Origin: UBA1234 sp964400015
GTDB lineage: Bacteria > Bacillota > Clostridia > TANB77 > UBA1234
Direction of reading: 5' to 3'
Assembly: GCA_964400015.1 (NCBI GenBank)
Contig: CAYNRR010000007.1
Location: 11,353-75,352 of the forward strand
Length of the DNA stretch: 64,000 nucleotides
Below are positions 34,979-44,894 of the stretch, piece by piece (positions within the stretch are counted from its first letter, which is position 1; the number at the start of each line of letters is the position of its first letter). The notes below the pieces were generated by a model, which did no database searches, was not told where the DNA came from, and saw only the letters and a list, made by a program, of their open reading frames with translations. Made by a program: the position numbers and the translations under genes.

Positions 34979-36592
34979 ATGAGAAAAATATGGAAAAAGA
35001 ATCCATCAAAAATACTCATAGGAATGTTAGGTGTTTTGACTGCTTTCTTAATAATTTTTACACCAAAAGTCAATGCGAATAAATATATAATGACATACCT
35101 ATATGGAACCGGAAACTATTCTGAAATGGTTGAAGAAAGAGATAACAAGTTTGATGAAGTTTCACCGTCTTATTTTGATATAACTGAAAACGGTACGCTA
35201 AAAATAAATGATATAGACAAAACTTTTGTATGCGAAATGAAAAATAAAGGCATAAAAGTTGTTCCGTTTTTAAGTAACCATTGGGATAGAAAAATTGGTA
35301 GAAAAGCAGTGAATAACTTTGAATATATTTCAACTCAAATAGCCAAAAGCGTAGTGGAGAACGACTTGGATGGCGTAAACGTGGATATTGAAAATTTAAC
35401 AGAGGCTGATGAAGAAAACTATACCAATTTAGTAAAAAGGATAAGAGAAAAAATGCCATCAGATAAAATGCTAGTTGTAAGTGCGGCTGCCAATCCGTAT
35501 GGAATAAAAGTTGGTTGGCAAGGCTCATATAATTATAAAGAACTTAGTAAATATGCAGATTATCTGATGATAATGGCATACGATGAACATTATGAGGGAG
35601 GCGCGGCAGGCCCAGTTGCTAGCATTAGATTTGTTGAAAATTCTTTACAATATGCACTTAAAAATGTAAGTAAAGAAAAACTAGTATTAGGTGTACCAAT
35701 GTACGGCAGATATTGGAATGTTAAAACAGGAGAAGGTGGCGAAGCAATCTCTTTAAAAAAATTAGATGAAATAGTAAAAAAATATAATTCAGAAATTACA
35801 TACGATGAAAAAACACAATCTGTAAAAGCAATTGTTACTATAAAAAGTACTGATAGCTTTCCTACGATAGGGGGCAAAACGTTAAAAACGGGTCAATATG
35901 AATTTTGGTATGAAAATGAAAAAAGTATGGAGGCTAAACTTGCGTTGATTGAAAAATACGACATAAAGGGTGTGGGAATGTGGAAAATAGGACTCGAAAC
36001 GCAAGAAACTTGGGCAACTATAGCCAATAAAAAGATTAGCAAAGAAGTAGTAAACTCAACATATTGGGCATATGAATACATAGAATTTGTAAAGAAAGAA
36101 GAAATAATGATAGGTGAAGGAGCAAATGTATTTGGTGAGGAAAATGCTTTAACTAGAGCAGAACTAGCAACAATAATTAGCAGAATTATAGAAAAGAACA
36201 ATATAACAATAGAAAAAAATGAAATGTCAGAAACTAGTTTCTCCGATATTTCAAATCATTGGGCAAAAGAAGAAATACAAAAACTTCAAAAAATGCAAAT
36301 ACTCGTAGGTTATGAGAATAACGAATTTCGACCAGACAATAAAGTTAGTAGAGCAGAAGTCGCAACAATTGTTGCTAGATTGTTGGAAAATATAGATATT
36401 GATTCAAATAACATTACTTATACTGAATTTTCAGACATTAGCGAAAATTACTGGGCATATAAAAACATTATTCAATTAGCTGAATATGGAATATTAAATG
36501 GTTATGAAAATGGTAGATTTTATCCTGAAAATACAATAACTCGAGCCGAAATGGCAAAAATTATAAAAATGGTTTACGATAAATTTGTATAA
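34979..36592 (+). CDS. Glycoside hydrolase family 18 protein with SLH domains
   Basis: A 537-residue exported enzyme. An N-terminal signal/anchor (ILIGMLGVLTAFLIIFTPKVNA) leads to a GH18 barrel with the catalytic signature DGVNVDIENL (DxxDxDxE) and the later strand YLMIMAYDEHYEGGAAGP. The C-terminal third carries SLH domains: VNSTYWAYEYIEFVKKEEIM, FSDISNHWAKEEIQKLQKM and FSDISENYWAYKNIIQLAEY, each with a TRAE/SRAE helix. It probably cleaves a GlcNAc-containing polymer (peptidoglycan, chitin or spore cortex) while bound to the wall. Spore-associated GH18 proteins such as YaaH are relatives. Confidence 0.9.
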   Translation: MRKIWKKNPSKILIGMLGVLTAFLIIFTPKVNANKYIMTYLYGTGNYSEMVEERDNKFDEVSPSYFDITENGTLKINDIDKTFVCEMKNKGIKVVPFLSNHWDRKIGRKAVNNFEYISTQIAKSVVENDLDGVNVDIENLTEADEENYTNLVKRIREKMPSDKMLVVSAAANPYGIKVGWQGSYNYKELSKYADYLMIMAYDEHYEGGAAGPVASIRFVENSLQYALKNVSKEKLVLGVPMYGRYWNVKTGEGGEAISLKKLDEIVKKYNSEITYDEKTQSVKAIVTIKSTDSFPTIGGKTLKTGQYEFWYENEKSMEAKLALIEKYDIKGVGMWKIGLETQETWATIANKKISKEVVNSTYWAYEYIEFVKKEEIMIGEGANVFGEENALTRAELATIISRIIEKNNITIEKNEMSETSFSDISNHWAKEEIQKLQKMQILVGYENNEFRPDNKVSRAEVATIVARLLENIDIDSNNITYTEFSDISENYWAYKNIIQLAEYGILNGYENGRFYPENTITRAEMAKIIKMVYDKFV

Positions 36593-36594
36593 AT

Positions 36595-36623
36595 TTTACA
36601 AAAAACTGCAAATGTGCTATAAT
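36595..36623 (+). promoter_or_regulatory. Extended -10 promoter of the small membrane gene
   Basis: TTTACA, 17 bp ending TGTGC, TATAAT. It overlaps the end of the GH18 gene and precedes ATG 36668 by 44 bp. Confidence 0.65.
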
Positions 36624-36667
36624 ATAACTATCTTACAAAAATTTGTGCAAGGGAGATCTTCAATAAT

Positions 36668-37048
36668 ATGAAACTCATTAAGTTTAAAACCAAGAAAATC
36701 AATTATCGGTATGTCATGTTGCTCGCAGCTATCGCTGTTCCGGTGTTACTGATTGCTGAATTGCTTTTTGCTTCCATTATGCTGTTTTTGGTGTGTGAAG
36801 ATTGCTTTACCAAAGTAGTTATTCTCACTCAGGGTATTTTCGCATTGAGCAATATTCTGAATTTCGCCATCTTTTGCTTTATTGCAGCTAACTTTGTTGT
36901 CCTCTGGAACCGTTATTGTGTCGCACAGTACAAAGAAGATTGCAAGAGAGCTAAGCGTGTCGACGTTATTATTCGGAAAAAGCGTAAGGCAGCGCAACGT
37001 GCAAAGCAGTCTGTGAAGGTTAATTCCAATCGGATTGTTCGGAATTGA
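36668..37048 (+). CDS. Compositionally foreign small membrane protein
   Basis: A 126-residue protein with a basic N-terminus, two hydrophobic helices (VMLLAAIAVPVLLIAELLFASIMLFLV and a second around NILNFAIFCFIAANFVVLW) and a strongly basic C-terminal tail. Codon usage differs sharply from the rest of the window. Arg is mostly CGT/CGG, Leu CTG/CTC/TTG, Val GTG/GTC, and G+C is visibly higher. It has four in-frame CGG codons, otherwise avoided here. It has its own extended -10 promoter and terminator. No family recognised. It is probably horizontally acquired. Confidence 0.65.
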   Translation: MKLIKFKTKKINYRYVMLLAAIAVPVLLIAELLFASIMLFLVCEDCFTKVVILTQGIFALSNILNFAIFCFIAANFVVLWNRYCVAQYKEDCKRAKRVDVIIRKKRKAAQRAKQSVKVNSNRIVRN

Positions 37049-37051
37049 TTC

Positions 37052-37085
37052 AAAGGGGGGCGTTATGCTCCCCTTATATTTTTGC
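37052..37085 (+). terminator. Terminator of the small membrane gene
   Basis: Stem AAGGGG...GC / GC...CCCCTT around GTTAT, then ATATTTTT. Confidence 0.75.
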
Positions 37086-37116
37086 GAAAAATATTGAAAA
37101 TAATGCAATTCAAACC

Positions 37117-37146
37117 TTGACTAAACACACCAACGTCTGGTATAAT
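37117..37146 (+). promoter_or_regulatory. Promoter of rpoBC
   Basis: TTGACT, 18 bp ending TGG, TATAAT. It is a strong vegetative promoter about 320 bp upstream of rpoB. Confidence 0.8.
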
Positions 37147-37467
37147 ACTAGGCGATAATGTATTAAGTAAGGGTTGATTGATATAAAAAGATTATCATTA
37201 TATAAGAAAATAAAATAGATTAGTAATAGGGGTAATTGGCGAATTTTCAGTGTTTAGCTAGTTGCCTTTTTGTCGTTCTATAAATTTTACTTATTCAACC
37301 CTAATAATGATAATCTGAAAATATTAGTTAGCTTTGAATTTAATACCAAACAAATGAATATATGACATTCGCGTGGCATCTTGAACGTAGGTAGAATTAA
37401 ATGATTGACGTGGTGGCTAGTAGAGTTTTAAATTTAACTAAATTATATTATGGGGTGATTTATTTTT
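37147..37467 (+). promoter_or_regulatory. Structured rpoB leader with attenuator-like hairpin
   Basis: A 320-nt untranslated leader. It contains a terminator-like hairpin: GGTAATTGGC at 37231-37240 pairs with GCTAGTTGCC at 37257-37266 (10 bp with G-U pairs), followed by T5. Flanking it is a perfect 13-bp long-range complementarity (37189-37201 with 37304-37316, AGATTATCATTAT). A second 8-bp complementarity (37170-37177 with 37295-37302) crosses the first, so the two form a pseudoknot or exclude each other. rplJ and rplL are not upstream. A weak second promoter (TTGACG, 17 bp, TTAAAT) may lie at 37405-37433. Confidence 0.55.
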
Positions 37468-40400
37468 ATGCGTGAGGTTAAAAGCGAAAGAACTAGCAGA
37501 ATGTACTTTGGCAAAATACATGATGTAATTGAAATGCCTAACCTAATACAAGTACAAAAAGATTCTTATGAATGGTTCAAAACAAAAGGATTGAAAGAAG
37601 TTTTAACAGAATGTTCTCCAATCACAGACTATTCAGGAAAATTGATACTTGAATTTGTAGACTATCATTTCAATGAAGAAACAAAGTATACAATTGATGA
37701 GGCAAAAGCTAGAAACACAACATATGCAACAAGATTGCAAGTGAAAGTTAGACTTATCAACAGAGAAACAGGGGAAGTAAAAGAACAAGAAATCTTTATG
37801 GGAGATTTCCCTGTAATGACTGATTATGGAACATTTATAATCAATGGTGCAGAGAGAGTTATTGTATCACAATTAGTGCGTTCACCAGGATGCTATTATG
37901 GTAGAGAATACGATAAACTTGGTAAAAAATTATACACAGCAACAATCATGCCAAACCGTGGTGCATGGTTAGAGTTTGAAACTGACTCAAATGATATTTT
38001 CAATATTAGAATAGATAAAGCGAGAAAGTTACCAGTTACACTATTCTTAAGAGCTATGGGTATAGCAACAGACAATCAAATTATTGAATTTTTCGGAGAA
38101 GATGAAAGAATTCTTGCAACAATTGAAAAAGATCCTATAAAAACAGAAGAAGAGGCTTTAATCGAAATTTATAAGAGATTAAGACCAGGTGAAATGCCTT
38201 CTGTTGAAGCTGCAAGAAACTTACTTACAGCATTATTCTTCGATCCAAGAAGATATGATTTAACAAAAGTAGGACGTTTTAAATATAATTCAAAATTATC
38301 ATTAGCAACAAGAATTGCTGGACAAATATCAGCAGAAAAAGTTGTTAATCCAGAAACAGGAGAATTATTAGTATCAAAAGATAAGATGATTACTCCAGAA
38401 GTAGCAGAAGCTATCCAAGAATCTGGTATAAATGAAGTAAAAGTAAAAGTTGAAGACAAAATAATAAATGTAATTGGTAACGGAACTGTTTGGATCAGCA
38501 GTTATGTTGATGGTGACCTTTCAGAATTAGGAATTAAAGAAAGAGTTAATTATGCAGTTTTAAAAGAAATTATTGAAACAACAAAACCAAAAGATTTATA
38601 TAAAGCTTTAGAAGAAAATCTAGAAAGATTATTACCAAACCATATCACAAAAGAAGATATGTTTGCATCAATTAACTATGTGAACTGTCTTGCAAACGGT
38701 ATTGGTAGCATTGATGATATCGACCACTTAGGTAATAGACGTGTAAGATGTGTTGGTGAATTATTACAAAACCAATTTAGAATTGGTATTACAAGACTTG
38801 AAAGAGTTGTTAGAGAAAGAATGGCCGTTCAAGATTTAGATGTAGTAACACCACAATCATTGATAAACATTAAACCAGTAGTATCATCAATTAGAGAATT
38901 CTTTGGAAGCAGCCAATTATCACAATTCATGGACCAAAATAATCCACTTACAGAACTTACTCATAAGAGAAGAATTTCAGCATTAGGACCTGGTGGTTTA
39001 TCAAGAGATAGAGCAAGCTTTGAAGTTAGAGATATTCACCATTCACATTATGGTAGATTATGTCCAATAGAAAGCCCAGAAGGACCAAACGTTGGTCTTA
39101 TCTGTTCACTATCTACATACTCAATAATCAACGACTATGGTTTCATTGAAACACCATATAGAATTGTAGATAAGAAAAAAGGTAGAGTTACTGAAGAAAT
39201 CAGATACTTTACAGCAGAAAAAGAAGATCAATATATTGTTGCACAGGCCAATGAACCATTAGATGAAAAAGGCAACTTTATAAATTCAAAAATCAAAGTT
39301 AGATATCAAGATGAAATCATGGAAGTTAGTCCAAACGAAGTTGATTTAATGGACGTATCTCCAAGACAACTTGTATCAGTAGCTGCAGCGTTAATTCCAT
39401 TCTTAGAAAACGACGACGCAAAACGTGCACTAATGGGATCAAACATGCAACGTCAAGCTGTTCCACTAATAAAAACAGATTCTCCAATAGTAGGTACAGG
39501 TATGGAATATAGAACAGCAAAAGACTCAGGAGTTTGTGTAATAGCTAAAAATTCAGGTACAGTTCAAAAAGTAACTGCTGATAAAATTACAATAAAGACT
39601 AAAAAAGGAATAGATGAATATAATTTAATTAAATTCAAACGTTCAAACCAAGGTACTTGCTCAAATCAAAGACCTATAGTGAAAAAAGGTGATAAAGTAG
39701 AAGCAGGTGAGATAATAAGTGACGGACCATCAACAGATAAGGGCGAATTAGCACTTGGTAAAAATATTCTTGTTGGTTTCATGACTTGGGAAGGTTACAA
39801 CTACGAGGATGCTATTCTTATAAATGAAAAATTAGTTAAGGAAGATGTACTAACATCAATACATATAGAAGAATATGATTGTGAATGTAGAGACACAAAA
39901 TTAGGACCAGAAGAAATCACAAGAGATATTCCAAACGTAGGCGATGACGCATTAAAAGATCTAGATGATAGAGGTATTATCAGAATAGGTGCTGAAGTTA
40001 GAGCAGGAGATATTCTTGTAGGTAAAGTTACACCAAAGGGTGAAACAGAGCTTACAGCAGAAGAAAGATTATTAAGAGCAATCTTTGGTGAAAAATCAAG
40101 AGAAGTTAGAGATACTTCACTTCGTTGTCCACATGGAGAAGCTGGAACAATCGTAGATGTAAAAATATTTACGAAAGAAAATTCAGATGAACTAGGAACA
40201 GGTGTAAATGAAGTAATTAGAGTATACATTGCTCAAAAGAGAAAAATTTCTGTTGGTGATAAGATGGCTGGTCGTCATGGTAACAAAGGTGTTATATCAA
40301 GAATATTACCAGAAGAAGATATGCCATTCTTACCAGATGGTACACCACTACAAATCGTATTAAATCCACTAGGTGTTCCTTCACGTATGAACATAGGACA

Positions 40401-41151
40401 GGTACTAGAAGTACATTTAGGATATGCTGCAAAAGCACTAGGATTTAAAGTTGCAACACCAGTATTTGATGGTGCTAAAGATGAAGATTTTGCTGAAATG
40501 TATGAAAAAGCAGGATTACCAGCATCAGGAAAAACAATTCTATATGATGGAAGAACTGGTGAACCATTTGATAATGAAGTAACAGTAGGTATCATGTACA
40601 TGTTAAAACTACACCATTTAGTAGACGATAAGATACATGCTCGTTCAACTGGACCATATTCATTAGTTACACAACAACCACTAGGAGGTAAAGCTCAATT
40701 TGGTGGACAAAGATTCGGTGAAATGGAAGTTTGGGCATTAGAAGCATATGGTGCAGCTTATACACTTCAAGAAATCTTAACAATGAAATCAGACGATACT
40801 GTTGGTAGAGTAAAAACTTACGAATCAATAGTAAAAGGCGAAAATATACCAGAACCAGGAATCCCAGAAAGCTTTAGAGTTCTTGTAAAAGAGTTACAAA
40901 GTTTAGGATTAGACATGAAATTATATAATCAAAGTGATGAAAATGAAGTTGAATTGAAAGAAGATATCGATGACGATGAAACAACAACGACAGCTCAAGT
41001 TACTCCAATTTCGGATGATGAACTTGATGGCGATATGCTTATTGAAGATGAAGATGGAAACATCATTGAAGACGAAGAAAACGAATTTGATGAAGATTTA
41101 TTTGATGAAGACGAAATCTTTGAAGACGATGACGTTTATGATGAAGAGTAA
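37468..41151 (+). CDS. rpoB: RNA polymerase beta subunit
   Basis: The 1227-residue beta subunit. The rifampicin-pocket region reads SQLSQFMDQNNPLTELTHKR then ISALGPGGLSRDRASFEVRD, wild-type-like at the usual resistance positions. Later motifs include CPIESPEGPNVGLI, KNILVGFMTWEGYNYEDAIL, GDKMAGRHGNKGVIS and GGKAQFGGQRFGEMEVWALEA. The C-terminus has an unusually long Asp/Glu tail (DEENEFDEDLFDEDEI and more), over 50 residues. It is co-transcribed with rpoC 49 bp downstream. Confidence 0.98.
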   Translation: MREVKSERTSRMYFGKIHDVIEMPNLIQVQKDSYEWFKTKGLKEVLTECSPITDYSGKLILEFVDYHFNEETKYTIDEAKARNTTYATRLQVKVRLINRETGEVKEQEIFMGDFPVMTDYGTFIINGAERVIVSQLVRSPGCYYGREYDKLGKKLYTATIMPNRGAWLEFETDSNDIFNIRIDKARKLPVTLFLRAMGIATDNQIIEFFGEDERILATIEKDPIKTEEEALIEIYKRLRPGEMPSVEAARNLLTALFFDPRRYDLTKVGRFKYNSKLSLATRIAGQISAEKVVNPETGELLVSKDKMITPEVAEAIQESGINEVKVKVEDKIINVIGNGTVWISSYVDGDLSELGIKERVNYAVLKEIIETTKPKDLYKALEENLERLLPNHITKEDMFASINYVNCLANGIGSIDDIDHLGNRRVRCVGELLQNQFRIGITRLERVVRERMAVQDLDVVTPQSLINIKPVVSSIREFFGSSQLSQFMDQNNPLTELTHKRRISALGPGGLSRDRASFEVRDIHHSHYGRLCPIESPEGPNVGLICSLSTYSIINDYGFIETPYRIVDKKKGRVTEEIRYFTAEKEDQYIVAQANEPLDEKGNFINSKIKVRYQDEIMEVSPNEVDLMDVSPRQLVSVAAALIPFLENDDAKRALMGSNMQRQAVPLIKTDSPIVGTGMEYRTAKDSGVCVIAKNSGTVQKVTADKITIKTKKGIDEYNLIKFKRSNQGTCSNQRPIVKKGDKVEAGEIISDGPSTDKGELALGKNILVGFMTWEGYNYEDAILINEKLVKEDVLTSIHIEEYDCECRDTKLGPEEITRDIPNVGDDALKDLDDRGIIRIGAEVRAGDILVGKVTPKGETELTAEERLLRAIFGEKSREVRDTSLRCPHGEAGTIVDVKIFTKENSDELGTGVNEVIRVYIAQKRKISVGDKMAGRHGNKGVISRILPEEDMPFLPDGTPLQIVLNPLGVPSRMNIGQVLEVHLGYAAKALGFKVATPVFDGAKDEDFAEMYEKAGLPASGKTILYDGRTGEPFDNEVTVGIMYMLKLHHLVDDKIHARSTGPYSLVTQQPLGGKAQFGGQRFGEMEVWALEAYGAAYTLQEILTMKSDDTVGRVKTYESIVKGENIPEPGIPESFRVLVKELQSLGLDMKLYNQSDENEVELKEDIDDDETTTTAQVTPISDDELDGDMLIEDEDGNIIEDEENEFDEDLFDEDEIFEDDDVYDEE

Positions 41152-41200
41152 TTCTTAAAATTCAAATTTAAAAGATTGTATAATAGGAAGGAGTATAAAA

Positions 41201-44200
41201 ATGGTTGATTTAGAAGTATTTGACCGTATTAGAATAGGACTTGCATCTCCAGATAAAATTAGAGAATGGTCGAAAGGCGAAGTTAAAAAACCAGAAACTA
41301 TAAATTACAGAACTTTAAAACCAGAACGTGATGGATTATTCTGTGAAAGAATATTCGGACCTACAAAAGATTGGGAATGTCATTGTGGAAAATATAAAAG
41401 AGCTAGATATAAAGGAATTATTTGCGACAGATGTGGCGTAGAAGTAACAAAGGCAAAAGTAAGAAGAGAGAGAATGGGGCACATAGAATTAGCTGCCCCA
41501 GTATCTCACATTTGGTATTTCAAAGGAATTCCAAGTAGAATTGGTTTGATGTTAGACATTACACCAAAAGCACTTGAAAGAGTACTATATTTTGCTGCAT
41601 ATATCGTTGCAGATGCTGGAAATACTTCTCTTGTAAAAGGACAAGTGCTTTCAGAAAAAGAATATAGAGAATACGTAGAAAAATATGGTGAAAAGTCATT
41701 TAGAGTAGGTATGGGAGCTGAAATAATAAAAGAAATGCTACAAGAAATTGATGTTGAGAAACTTGCAGCTGATCTTAGAAAAGACTTAGAAAAATCATCT
41801 GGACAAAAGAAAGCTAAAATAATTAAAAGACTTGAAACAGTTGATAGTTTTAGACTTTCTGGAAATAAACCAGAATGGATGATTTTAGATGTTCTTCCAG
41901 TAATACCTCCAGATTTAAGACCAATGGTACAATTAGATGGTGGTAGATTTGCAACATCTGATTTGAACGATTTATATAGAAGAATTATCAATAGAAATAA
42001 CAGATTAAAGAGATTATTAGAACTTGGAGCACCAGACATCATCGTAAGAAACGAAAAAAGAATGCTACAAGAAGCAGTAGATAGCTTAATAGATAATGGT
42101 AGAAGAGGTAGACCTGTAACAGGACCTGGTAACAGAGCGTTAAAATCTTTATCAGACCTATTAAAAGGTAAACAAGGTAGATTTAGACAAAACCTACTTG
42201 GTAAACGTGTTGACTATTCAGGACGTTCTGTTATCGTAGTAGGACCAGAACTAAAACTATATCAATGTGGTCTTCCAAAAGAAATGGCAATTGAATTATT
42301 CAAACCTTTCGTAATGAAAGAACTAGTTTCAAGAGGAATTGCACACAATATTAAAAATGCTAAGAGAATGGTAGAAAGATTAAAGCCAGAAGTATGGGAT
42401 GTACTAGAATATGTAATTAAAGATCATCCAGTTATGCTTAACCGTGCTCCAACACTTCACAGATTAGGTATTCAAGCGTTTGAACCAGTACTAATAGAAG
42501 GTAGAGCTATAAAACTACATCCATTAGTTTGTACAGCATTCAACGCTGACTTCGACGGAGACCAAATGGCTGTCCATCTACCACTTACACCAGAAGCACA
42601 AGCAGAAGCAAGATACTTAATGCTATCAGCTAACAACCTATTAAAACCTCAAGATGGTAAACCAGTTACAGTACCAACTCAAGATATGATCCTTGGTGCT
42701 TACTATTTAACAATCGAAAAAGATGGCGATAAAGGTGAAGGTATGATCTTCAAAGACAAAGATGAAGCTATGATGGCATACCAAGATGGCGTAATTTCTA
42801 TACATGCTAAAATAAAAGTTAGAATGTTTAAAGAAATTGATGGAGAAATGAAATCTAAGATTATCACAACAACAATAGGAAAGATAATCTACAACGAAGT
42901 AATTCCACAAGACTTAGGACTTGTAGATAGATCAGATCCATCAAAAGAATTTGACTTAGAAGTTGATTTCCCAGTTACAAAGAAAACAATCAAGAAAATT
43001 ATTTCTGCATCAATTAAAGTACACGGAATAAGTGATACTGCAGAACTTCTAGATAATATAAAAGCATTAGGATACAAATATTCAACAAAAGGTGCTATAA
43101 CAGTTTCTATTTCAGACGTTATAATTCCAGCTGAAAAGAAAGAAATTCTAGCAGCTTCTGAAGAAAAAGTAGACCAAATTACAAAACAATATAAGAGAGG
43201 TTTAATATCTGACGAAGAAAGATATAACTCTGTAATTAAAGTTTGGGATAAAGCTACAAACGATATTACAGATGCCATGATTGCAAACTTCACAGAAGAA
43301 AACCCAATATACATGATGGCTACATCTGGAGCACGTGGTGATATGAAACAGATTAGACAATTAGCAGGTATGAGAGGTCTTATGGCCGATACTGCTGGTA
43401 GAACAATCGAAATTCCTATCAGATCATGCTTTAGAGAAGGTATGGACGTTCTAGAATATTTCGTATCAGCCCATGGTGCGAGAAAAGGTCTTGTTGATAC
43501 AGCGCTTCGTACAGCTGACTCTGGTTACCTAACAAGAAGACTTGTTGACGTATCACAAGAAATCATAGTAAGAGAAGACGACTGTGGAACAACAGACGGA
43601 ATGTGGGTAGAAGATATTAAGAATGCTTCAGAACTAATTGAAGGTCTAGCAGAAAGACTTTCAGGTAGATTTGCTGCTGAAGATATCGTTCATCCAGAAA
43701 CAGGTGAAGTTCTAGTAGAAAGAAATACAATGATTACTGAAAAAATGGCATCAGCCATAGTTGCAGCAGGTATTACAAAAGCTAAGGTAAGAACAATTCT
43801 TACATGTAGAGCAAAACGTGGTATCTGTGCAAAATGTTACGGTAATGACTTAGCAGGTAGACAAGTTGTTAACATCGGTGAAGCTGTTGGTATTATAGCT
43901 GCTCAATCAATTGGTGAGCCAGGTACACAGCTTACAATGAGAACGTTCCACATGGGTGGTCTTGCTGGTGGAGACATCACACAAGGTCTTCCTAGAGTTG
44001 AAGAATTATTTGAAGCTAGAAAACCAAAGGGACTTGCTATTATATCTGACATTGCAGGTAAAGTAACAATTAGTGATACAAAGAAGAAGAGAGAAGCTAT
44101 TATAACAAATAGCGAAGAATCAAAATCATATTTGATTCCATTCGGTTCAAGACTTGTAGTACATGATGGAGATGAAATTGAAGCTGGTGATGAAATCACA

Positions 44201-44758
44201 GAAGGTTCAATTTATCCACAAGATATAATGAGAATTAAAGGTGCAGAAGGCGTTCAAAGATATATTGTACACGAAGTTCAAAAAGTTTATCGTAGCCAAG
44301 GTGTTGACATCAACGATAGACACATTGAAGCAATTATCAGACAAATGCTTAGAAAAGTTAAAGTTGAAGATCCAGGAGATACAAATTTACTTCCAGGAAC
44401 AATGGTTGATTTACTAGCATTTGAAGAAGAAAATGAAAAAGCAAAAGAAGCAGGATTAAGACCTGCAGAAGGCAAGAGAATTTTATTAGGTATCACAAAA
44501 GCTTCATTAGCAACAGATTCATTCTTGTCAGCAGCATCATTCCAAGAAACAACAAGGGTTCTTACAGAAGCTGCGATAAAAGGTAAAGTTGACCCACTAG
44601 TTGGATTAAAAGAAAATGTTATCATCGGTAAGTTAATACCAGCTGGAACAGGATTGATGAAATATAGAGAAATGCAACCAGTAGATGCTGAAACAGGAGT
44701 TCCAACATCAACAACGGTACCAGAAAAAATAGACGAAACTGAAGAGGTTGTAGGTTAA
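41201..44758 (+). CDS. rpoC: RNA polymerase beta' subunit
   Basis: The 1185-residue beta' subunit. The N-terminal zinc site is CHCGKYKRARYKGIICDRCG. The catalytic magnesium site NADFDGDQM is intact. The bridge-helix/trigger-loop region includes AQSIGEPGTQLTMRTFHMGG. The second zinc site has CRAKRGICAKCYG. Length fits Firmicutes without large lineage inserts. It ends the rpoBC operon and is followed by a strong terminator. Confidence 0.98.
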   Translation: MVDLEVFDRIRIGLASPDKIREWSKGEVKKPETINYRTLKPERDGLFCERIFGPTKDWECHCGKYKRARYKGIICDRCGVEVTKAKVRRERMGHIELAAPVSHIWYFKGIPSRIGLMLDITPKALERVLYFAAYIVADAGNTSLVKGQVLSEKEYREYVEKYGEKSFRVGMGAEIIKEMLQEIDVEKLAADLRKDLEKSSGQKKAKIIKRLETVDSFRLSGNKPEWMILDVLPVIPPDLRPMVQLDGGRFATSDLNDLYRRIINRNNRLKRLLELGAPDIIVRNEKRMLQEAVDSLIDNGRRGRPVTGPGNRALKSLSDLLKGKQGRFRQNLLGKRVDYSGRSVIVVGPELKLYQCGLPKEMAIELFKPFVMKELVSRGIAHNIKNAKRMVERLKPEVWDVLEYVIKDHPVMLNRAPTLHRLGIQAFEPVLIEGRAIKLHPLVCTAFNADFDGDQMAVHLPLTPEAQAEARYLMLSANNLLKPQDGKPVTVPTQDMILGAYYLTIEKDGDKGEGMIFKDKDEAMMAYQDGVISIHAKIKVRMFKEIDGEMKSKIITTTIGKIIYNEVIPQDLGLVDRSDPSKEFDLEVDFPVTKKTIKKIISASIKVHGISDTAELLDNIKALGYKYSTKGAITVSISDVIIPAEKKEILAASEEKVDQITKQYKRGLISDEERYNSVIKVWDKATNDITDAMIANFTEENPIYMMATSGARGDMKQIRQLAGMRGLMADTAGRTIEIPIRSCFREGMDVLEYFVSAHGARKGLVDTALRTADSGYLTRRLVDVSQEIIVREDDCGTTDGMWVEDIKNASELIEGLAERLSGRFAAEDIVHPETGEVLVERNTMITEKMASAIVAAGITKAKVRTILTCRAKRGICAKCYGNDLAGRQVVNIGEAVGIIAAQSIGEPGTQLTMRTFHMGGLAGGDITQGLPRVEELFEARKPKGLAIISDIAGKVTISDTKKKREAIITNSEESKSYLIPFGSRLVVHDGDEIEAGDEITEGSIYPQDIMRIKGAEGVQRYIVHEVQKVYRSQGVDINDRHIEAIIRQMLRKVKVEDPGDTNLLPGTMVDLLAFEEENEKAKEAGLRPAEGKRILLGITKASLATDSFLSAASFQETTRVLTEAAIKGKVDPLVGLKENVIIGKLIPAGTGLMKYREMQPVDAETGVPTSTTVPEKIDETEEVVG

Positions 44759-44763
44759 AAGTG

Positions 44764-44792
44764 AAAGCGAGCTAAAAAAGCTCGCTTTTTTT
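44764..44792 (+). terminator. Terminator of rpoBC
   Basis: Stem AAAGCGAGCT / AGCTCGCTTT followed by seven T. Confidence 0.93.
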
Positions 44793-44803
44793 ATAGTAAG
44801 TTT

Positions 44804-44832
44804 TTGACATAATTTACATAATGTGCTAAAAT
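44804..44832 (+). promoter_or_regulatory. Extended -10 promoter of the small two-gene unit
   Basis: TTGACA, 17 bp ending TGTGC, TAAAAT, about 60 bp before GTG 44895. Confidence 0.75.
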
Positions 44833-44894
44833 ATATTCGGTAGCATACGTTATAAATAATCTCTGTAAAAAAATAATTTTGGAGGTATTTGAAA

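Noticed and set aside
40275..40601. Antisense open frames over rpoB, rpoC and uvrA
   Set aside because: They follow the codon periodicity of the sense genes, lack ribosome binding sites and show no protein family features.
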